In this document: positions 37,658-41,612 of the stretch, one piece after another | How positions within the stretch are numbered: position 1 is the stretch's first letter | How the letters are laid out: every line of letters starts with the position of its first letter | Origin: a virus | Strand: one strand, 5' to 3' | Virus record (IMG/VR): IMGVR_UViG_3300022690_000108 | Coordinates: 1 to 41,612 of that record | DNA: 41,612 nucleotides | Made by a program: the position numbers and the translations under genes | The notes under the pieces: model-generated | Database searches by the model: none | Seen by the model: the letters and a program-made list of their open reading frames with translations, nothing else | Told to the model about the DNA's origin: nothing

Positions 37658-38212
37658 ATGGCTTTTAATTTAGATTTAAGCCAAGGATCTGCAGACCATA
37701 ACGGCAAACTCGAAACTTTTTCTGTTGCCGCTACACATTCTACAATCCTTGCGCCCGGAGATGTTATTGTCCTTACAGGTACATCTGACACCGACGGTAT
37801 CGCTGGCGCTGATGCTGGCGCACAAGGCGCTGCTATCACAGGCGTTATCGCATCAATCGACCCTACTTTTGTTGGTGAAGCTCTAAGCGACACCGGATTA
37901 CCTGCATTAACCGCTGGTAATCTTAAGGCACACGTCGATCCTAACCTGAATTTTATTGTAAATGTAACTGGTGGTGCTCTAGGTGCTGCAGACGTTGGCT
38001 TAAATGCTGACGCTGATGTTACCGCTGCAAGTAAATCAGGTGGTTTAACTATTAGTAACATGTCTTTAGATTCTTTAACTAAAGCTGGTACTGCAACACT
38101 TCAATTCCGTATCATGGGCTTAGCCCCTAATGATGACGGTGTAATCGATGGCTTAACAGCACGCGTTCGTTTGAATAATTCTACAATGCGCGCCGGAACT
38201 GCAGGAGTTTAA
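37658..38212 (+). CDS. Decoration/head-stabilizing protein, probable
   Basis: 184 residues from ATG 37658; GGAG is upstream, and the apparent longer frame is a TTG within it. Rich in Ala, Gly, Thr and Asp (FSVAATHSTILAPGDVIVLT, then GAQGAAITGVIASIDPT) with beta-strand rhythm and no charged core. Directly before the coat gene, as decoration proteins often are. Good Shine-Dalgarno and codon use of a highly expressed virion protein. Confidence 0.72.
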   Translation: MAFNLDLSQGSADHNGKLETFSVAATHSTILAPGDVIVLTGTSDTDGIAGADAGAQGAAITGVIASIDPTFVGEALSDTGLPALTAGNLKAHVDPNLNFIVNVTGGALGAADVGLNADADVTAASKSGGLTISNMSLDSLTKAGTATLQFRIMGLAPNDDGVIDGLTARVRLNNSTMRAGTAGV

Positions 38213-38214
38213 TC

Positions 38215-39135
38215 ATGTCAGGTACTATAGCAACTGGTAATATACCTCGCCTCCTACAGGAAGGCATCCATACGATTTACGGTGATTCATATAATGAGCG
38301 TGAAATGCTTTGTTATCGAATCTTCAATGAAAAAGAAAGCCGTAAAGCATTTGAAGTAGACGTACAGTTTGAAGGTTTTGGCTTAGCAGCTAAAAAGCCT
38401 GAAGGCCAAGAGATTCAATTTGATTCTCGCCGTCAAGGTTTTACTCCTAAGTATATTCAGGCAACAATCGCTAAAGGCTTTGTTGTTACTGAAGAAGCAA
38501 TGGAAGATAACCTTTATGATGTGGCCCTTGCTGATGCTTCGGCACTTGGTAAGTCAATGCGCGTAACTAAAGAAATCATTCATCACAACATTATTAACAA
38601 CGGATTTAACTCCGCGTTTGTAATGCCTGATGGTGATGGTAAGCAGTTATTTGCAACCGATCATTTAAATGGACCTACTAACGCAGGTACATTTTCAAAT
38701 CGTTTAGCTGTAACCGCTGCTTTTTCTGAAGCTTCACTGGAAGATTTGTTAATTCAAATCGACAAAGCTGATGATGCTCGTGGTAAGCCAATTAATCTAC
38801 AGCCTGAATTGTTATACGGCGCTCCTGATTTACGCTTCGAATTTGAGCGTGTTCTTGGTTCTGTATTGCAAAACGATACTGCTAACAATGCTGTTAATGC
38901 TGTTAACTCGTTAGGCTCAGTACGTCAAGGTTGGATGACTTCGGTTTATCTTACTAGTGCAACGGCTTGGTATCTTAAAACTGATGCTGATGCTGGCTTG
39001 TGTTCATTCACTCGTCGAGCTATGGCATTCGGTGAAGATAACTCGTTCACTACTGGTAACGCTCGCTTTAAAGCATCAGAACGTTACATTCCAGGTTGGA
39101 CAGACCCTCGCGGCTGTTACGCTGGTAACTCGTAG
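38215..39135 (+). CDS. Major capsid protein (Mu gpT-like)
   Basis: 306 residues. SGTIATGNIPRLLQEGIHTI at the start, then FEVDVQFEGFGLAAKKPEGQ, then LFATDHLNGPTNAGTFSNRL, then LEDLLIQIDKADDARGKPIN, then FERVLGSVLQNDTANNAVNA follow the Mu gpT coat pattern (a loop with DHP/L..., then D..LIQI..A.D..G.PI). P22 coat is 430 residues and of another sub-family, so the coat looks like an exchange. It is followed by a strong terminator, as usual for very abundant coat transcripts. Confidence 0.85.
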   Translation: MSGTIATGNIPRLLQEGIHTIYGDSYNEREMLCYRIFNEKESRKAFEVDVQFEGFGLAAKKPEGQEIQFDSRRQGFTPKYIQATIAKGFVVTEEAMEDNLYDVALADASALGKSMRVTKEIIHHNIINNGFNSAFVMPDGDGKQLFATDHLNGPTNAGTFSNRLAVTAAFSEASLEDLLIQIDKADDARGKPINLQPELLYGAPDLRFEFERVLGSVLQNDTANNAVNAVNSLGSVRQGWMTSVYLTSATAWYLKTDADAGLCSFTRRAMAFGEDNSFTTGNARFKASERYIPGWTDPRGCYAGNS

Positions 39136-39142
39136 TATGTAT

Positions 39143-39166
39143 AGGGAGGTTAAACCCTCCCTTTTT
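39143..39166 (+). terminator. Terminator after the coat gene
   Basis: AGGGAGG (39143-39149) pairs with CCTCCCT (39156-39162) around six bases, then TTTTT. Strong GC stem. It would make coat mRNA the most abundant part of the transcript. Confidence 0.9.
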
Positions 39167-39226
39167 AATTTGTGTCCCTGTTGGTTAAGTTGCGGTTTAA
39201 ATCCGTGAGGCACTAGGAGAAATAAA

Positions 39227-39634
39227 ATGTCAAACCGTTTAGAAAGTACAACAGCATTCCCTAATGGGCTTCATTCATTCTTAGTCGATATTAACTCAGT
39301 TGATAAAGTAGCTAACTATACCGTAGTTATTACTGATGACTCGGGTATATCATTTACATCTAAATTAGATGGTATGGTATTTACTCTTCCTTCAATCGCT
39401 ATCGGCAATACATTAACTTTTATTAATACTGCTCGCGATGGTGAAGCTGAGATGAGTCTCAATCCAGCAACATTGGACGGTATCACTTACGCTGGAAGTT
39501 CAACTGATAACAAAGATTTGATCAATACTAAAGCTACGTCTAAATATGGCGATTACGTCACATTAGCAAGCCTAGATGGTTTAGTTTCTTGGCAGGTAGT
39601 ATCTGCACGAGGTGTTTGGAATAAGGAAGCTTAG
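39227..39634 (+). CDS. Virion-type beta protein, unknown
   Basis: 135 residues with AGGAG before ATG. LESTTAFPNGLHSFLVDINS, then VVITDDSGISFTSKLDGMVF and ATSKYGDYVTLASLDGLVSW read as an Ig-like or decoration-type beta sandwich. Position between coat and neck genes is compatible with a head-decoration or head-tail protein. Confidence 0.65.
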   Translation: MSNRLESTTAFPNGLHSFLVDINSVDKVANYTVVITDDSGISFTSKLDGMVFTLPSIAIGNTLTFINTARDGEAEMSLNPATLDGITYAGSSTDNKDLINTKATSKYGDYVTLASLDGLVSWQVVSARGVWNKEA

Positions 39635-39636
39635 TC

Positions 39637-39753
39637 ATGGGCAGAACCAGAGAAGCGGAACAGCAGCAGAAAGGTAAGCAAATTCCCGACAATGAACAAG
39701 GGAATAAGTACAAAGGTAATCGCAACCCTAAAAAGGGTGGATCCGGTTACTAA
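39637..39753 (+). CDS. Small basic Gln/Lys-rich peptide
   Basis: 38 residues, starting two bases after the previous stop and ending with a TAATG overlap with the next gene; no good Shine-Dalgarno, so it relies on coupling. Polar (REAEQQQKGKQIPDNEQG), then Lys/Asn/Gly-rich and ending in GSGY. Conserved-type peptide in head operon, unknown role. Confidence 0.5.
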   Translation: MGRTREAEQQQKGKQIPDNEQGNKYKGNRNPKKGGSGY

Positions 39754-40016
39754 TGGCCAAGTACCGCAAGCATAAAATGATATATAAGCCTGGAGACTTT
39801 AAAGTTAGATCTGATGAGTCCGGGCTTACTTGTATGGATTCCCAAACCAAATTAACTTGGGAAGGTTACAAGCGAGAAAAAAGCGAGTGGGATCCTAAGC
39901 ATCCACAACTTATAATTTATCCACATGAAGACCGAGTAGCCGTGCAGAACTCACGCCCCACCAGTGAAGATGATGCAGATCTACCTTTCGGTGAAGGCGA
40001 TGCAGATGACCTCTAG
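39753..40016 (+). CDS. Small protein before the gp4-like gene
   Basis: 87 residues. YRKHKMIYKPGDFKVRSDES, then TKLTWEGYKREKSEWDPKHP, then an acidic tail (TSEDDADLPFGEGDADD). Overlaps the next gene start by 11 bases. A small head-tail assembly protein is possible. Confidence 0.65.
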   Translation: MAKYRKHKMIYKPGDFKVRSDESGLTCMDSQTKLTWEGYKREKSEWDPKHPQLIIYPHEDRVAVQNSRPTSEDDADLPFGEGDADDL

Positions 40017-41319
40017 CGCAACATATTCAAGAACAGCAATCGAGATAGTAAAACGCGCACTTAAATTAATACGCGTTGTTGATGCTGAATTACCCGTTGA
40101 AGGACAAGACAGAGAAAATGGTTTTGATGCTTTAAATGGCTTTGTTAAATTCCTACAAACTGAAGGCTTCAACCTTTGGCGTGAAACTGAAGCTTTTATA
40201 CCTTTAGTTAAAGGTCAGCAATCTTACTTGCTTGGTCCTAATGGTGATCATGCTTTTGATGCTGATGACTTTATTGATACCACATTATCGGCAGACGCAT
40301 TAACTGGTGCCACATTATTAAGCTTAACTTCCACTGCTGGAATAGAAGCTGCTCCTGATATTTTATTATCAGACCCCACAACATCCACTCAAGACTGGAC
40401 AACAACTAACGGCACGATAGCAATAGTTGATAACAAATTAGTCTTAACAAATACAACTAAAGCTTTTACTGATTTATCGCTAGTTACAGAGGTTGGTAAA
40501 ACATACATCGTCAAAGCTGTATACGAGCGCGGAAGCTCAGCAAATGCAGACTTTGAGATAAGAGATGTAGACGGACTTATCATATGTACAAACCTTGCAG
40601 CGTGCGGTACTGCTAGATTAGAGTTTACAGCTAGACAGAAATCAACAACATTTAGATTTCAAAACGGACTTGGTACTGTCGGATTAAAGAACACTATCTC
40701 TGATTTAAATTACATTGATAAAGCTACCGGCGATAAGATTGGTATATTCCTAAATGACAATACCCGTCAATGGACTAATATTTTATACTTGTCACCTTTT
40801 GAAATAGCTGACGGTTTAACTGGTCCTGCTGATTCTGGAAACTTAATATACTCTTATACTAATTTAGTTCCTCGGCCGATGAGTATTACTAATTTACGTT
40901 ATAGAGAAAACCTAACATTTAATGATACACCTACGACTGACTGGTCGAGAGTTCAATACTTCGAGCAACCGGACAAAGCTAACCAAGGCACCGTAACTAA
41001 GTGGTATTACTCACCTCAACTAAATGATGGTCGGCTATATATATGGCAACCTGCTAGTTCTAGCGCTGCATTACTACCGTTTACCTACATACGCCCGTTA
41101 GATGTCACAGACGATAACGCTGATACGTTAGATTTTCCTTCTGAATGGTTTGATTTATTATCATTTGGCACTGCTGACATGTTATCCGCTGAATATGACG
41201 TACCTGAAAAAGCACTAGCAAGAGTCGCTACTAAGTATCAAGAGTTATTAGATCAAGCATTAGGATTTGATAACGATGGTTATGTCATGATTGAAATAGA
41301 TTATGAGGGCCGCAGATAA
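40006..41319 (+). CDS. P22 gp4-like head-tail adaptor with an inserted beta domain
   Basis: 437 residues from ATG 40006, eight bases after GAAGG (an ATG at 40000 has too short a spacing). Residues 1-112 (YSRTAIEIVKRALKLIRVVD, then RENGFDALNGFVKFLQTEGF, then RETEAFIPLVKGQQSYLLGP) match gp4-type adaptors, which seal the portal. Residues 242-437 (GDKIGIFLNDNT, then YWY-type aromatic region, then DWSRVQYFEQPDKANQGTVT) continue that family. Between them, residues 114-241 look inserted (see finding). TAATG overlap with the gp10-like gene. Confidence 0.82.
   Translation: MTSSATYSRTAIEIVKRALKLIRVVDAELPVEGQDRENGFDALNGFVKFLQTEGFNLWRETEAFIPLVKGQQSYLLGPNGDHAFDADDFIDTTLSADALTGATLLSLTSTAGIEAAPDILLSDPTTSTQDWTTTNGTIAIVDNKLVLTNTTKAFTDLSLVTEVGKTYIVKAVYERGSSANADFEIRDVDGLIICTNLAACGTARLEFTARQKSTTFRFQNGLGTVGLKNTISDLNYIDKATGDKIGIFLNDNTRQWTNILYLSPFEIADGLTGPADSGNLIYSYTNLVPRPMSITNLRYRENLTFNDTPTTDWSRVQYFEQPDKANQGTVTKWYYSPQLNDGRLYIWQPASSSAALLPFTYIRPLDVTDDNADTLDFPSEWFDLLSFGTADMLSAEYDVPEKALARVATKYQELLDQALGFDNDGYVMIEIDYEGRR
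40345..40729 (+). other. Inserted jelly-roll-like domain in the gp4-like protein
   Basis: Codons 114-241 of the 40006 gene (WTTTNGTIAIVDNKLVLTNT, then VTEVGKTYIVKAVYERGSSA, then KSTTFRFQNGLGTVGLKNTI) have the strand rhythm of carbohydrate-binding-module-like jelly rolls. Removing them rejoins STAGI with GDKIGIFLND, the continuous form seen in gp4-type proteins. Confidence 0.6.
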
Positions 41320-41612
41320 TGGGTGAACCAACGGCTTTACCATTACATAACGGCTTTTATCAGTCTGAAGCTTTACCGGTAGCATCTCAATTCTGTCAGA
41401 ATATGTATGTAAATATTCCAGAGGTTACCGGCGCTATATCTGATTCTCAACTATACCCAACACCGGGACTTGTCGAGATTGTAAATACCGGCAGCACTGA
41501 GATAAATAGAGGATCGCACGTATTAAGTGATGCCCCTTACTTTGTGAATAACACCACTTTATACCGGCTAGATACGGACGATACAGTCACAAGCCTAGGC
41601 ACAGTAGAGGGT
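41319..41612 (+). CDS. P22 gp10-like hub protein (5' part; continues at 1)
   Basis: Start of the gene whose remainder is at 1-1290. The 98 codons here include the junction repeat. The N-terminal LPLHNGFYQSEALPVASQFC, then QNMYVNIPEV and LYPTPGL match the gp10 start (LPL.. G......LPVN). TAATG with the gp4-like stop. Confidence 0.88.
   Translation, partial: MGEPTALPLHNGFYQSEALPVASQFCQNMYVNIPEVTGAISDSQLYPTPGLVEIVNTGSTEINRGSHVLSDAPYFVNNTTLYRLDTDDTVTSLGTVEG
41469..41612. repeat. Terminal direct repeat, right copy
   Basis: Exact copy of 1-144; see the left copy. Confidence 0.97.

Noticed and set aside
37636-38061. 141-codon minus-strand ORF opposite the decoration gene
   Set aside because: Pro/Ala-rich antisense of an Ala/Gly-rich gene, typical shadow; no start signal.
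1-41612. CRISPR arrays, insertion sequences, tRNA genes, integrase
   Set aside because: None seen on reading: no regularly spaced repeats with spacers, no transposase motifs, no complete tRNA cloverleaf and no tyrosine or serine recombinase motif. A tool search would be more sensitive.

Overview
The window is a complete, dense bacteriophage genome rather than a chromosomal segment. Bases 1-144 are repeated exactly at 41469-41612, so the contig closes into a circle (or a circularly permuted molecule) of 41,468 unique bases. The gene crossing the junction is read intact through the repeat. The late genes follow the phage P22 order: small terminase, large terminase, portal, scaffold, coat, gp4-like adaptor, gp10-like hub, gp7/gp20/gp16-like ejection proteins, then a tailspike-type head-binding protein. 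This points to a short-tailed (podovirus-like) phage that packages headfuls. The AT-rich composition and the lambdoid parts (NinB-like, DUF1382, O/P-like replication pair, RecT plus YqaJ exonuclease) suggest a gammaproteobacterial, perhaps marine, host; that is inference. No integrase and no CI-type repressor were found, only one small Cro-like HTH protein.

Layout. 1-8965 (+): end of the gp10-like gene, an acetyltransferase, three ejection proteins, tailspike-like and small tail genes, closed by a terminator at 9045-9072. 9043-12495 (-): a run of small overlapping genes including a VRR-NUC nuclease, an HH-motif protein, a NinB-like protein and several tiny membrane or Cys-rich proteins. 12625-13299 (+): a four-gene cassette with a holin-like protein. 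13305-16056 (-): Cro-like HTH protein, O-like initiator with five 10-bp iterons inside its gene, P-like loader overlapping it by 206 bp, then small genes. 16217-19954 (+): small early genes, one with an in-frame ochre codon, plus a promoter-pseudoknot-terminator unit at 17448-17622 that looks like an undescribed small RNA, and an HNH/AP2-like endonuclease. 20022-21586 (-): small genes under a promoter divergent from the next block. 21742-25259 (+): RecT, exonuclease, SSB-like protein, then lysis-type genes (DUF5675 protein and several small membrane proteins). 25279-30370 (+): beta-rich, lectin-like, probably fibre or adhesion proteins, with an internal promoter and a structured leader. 30393-41612 (+): a strong promoter, then packaging and head genes, interrupted at 34891-35455 by a three-gene minus-strand insert and containing a GroES-like co-chaperonin.

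How it works together. Leftward transcription from 16140 would make the replication pair, and rightward transcription from 16159 and 21681 the early and recombination genes. Late genes run from the promoters near 24480, 28281 and 30393 through packaging, head, neck, ejection and tail genes to 9072. The items most worth following up are the putative pseudoknot RNA (17482-17622), the structured leader with a sequestered ribosome-binding site (28316-28443), the dual-coding O/P overlap, the phage GroES, and the jelly-roll-like insertion in the gp4-like adaptor. All family assignments were made by reading the sequence; no database search was run.
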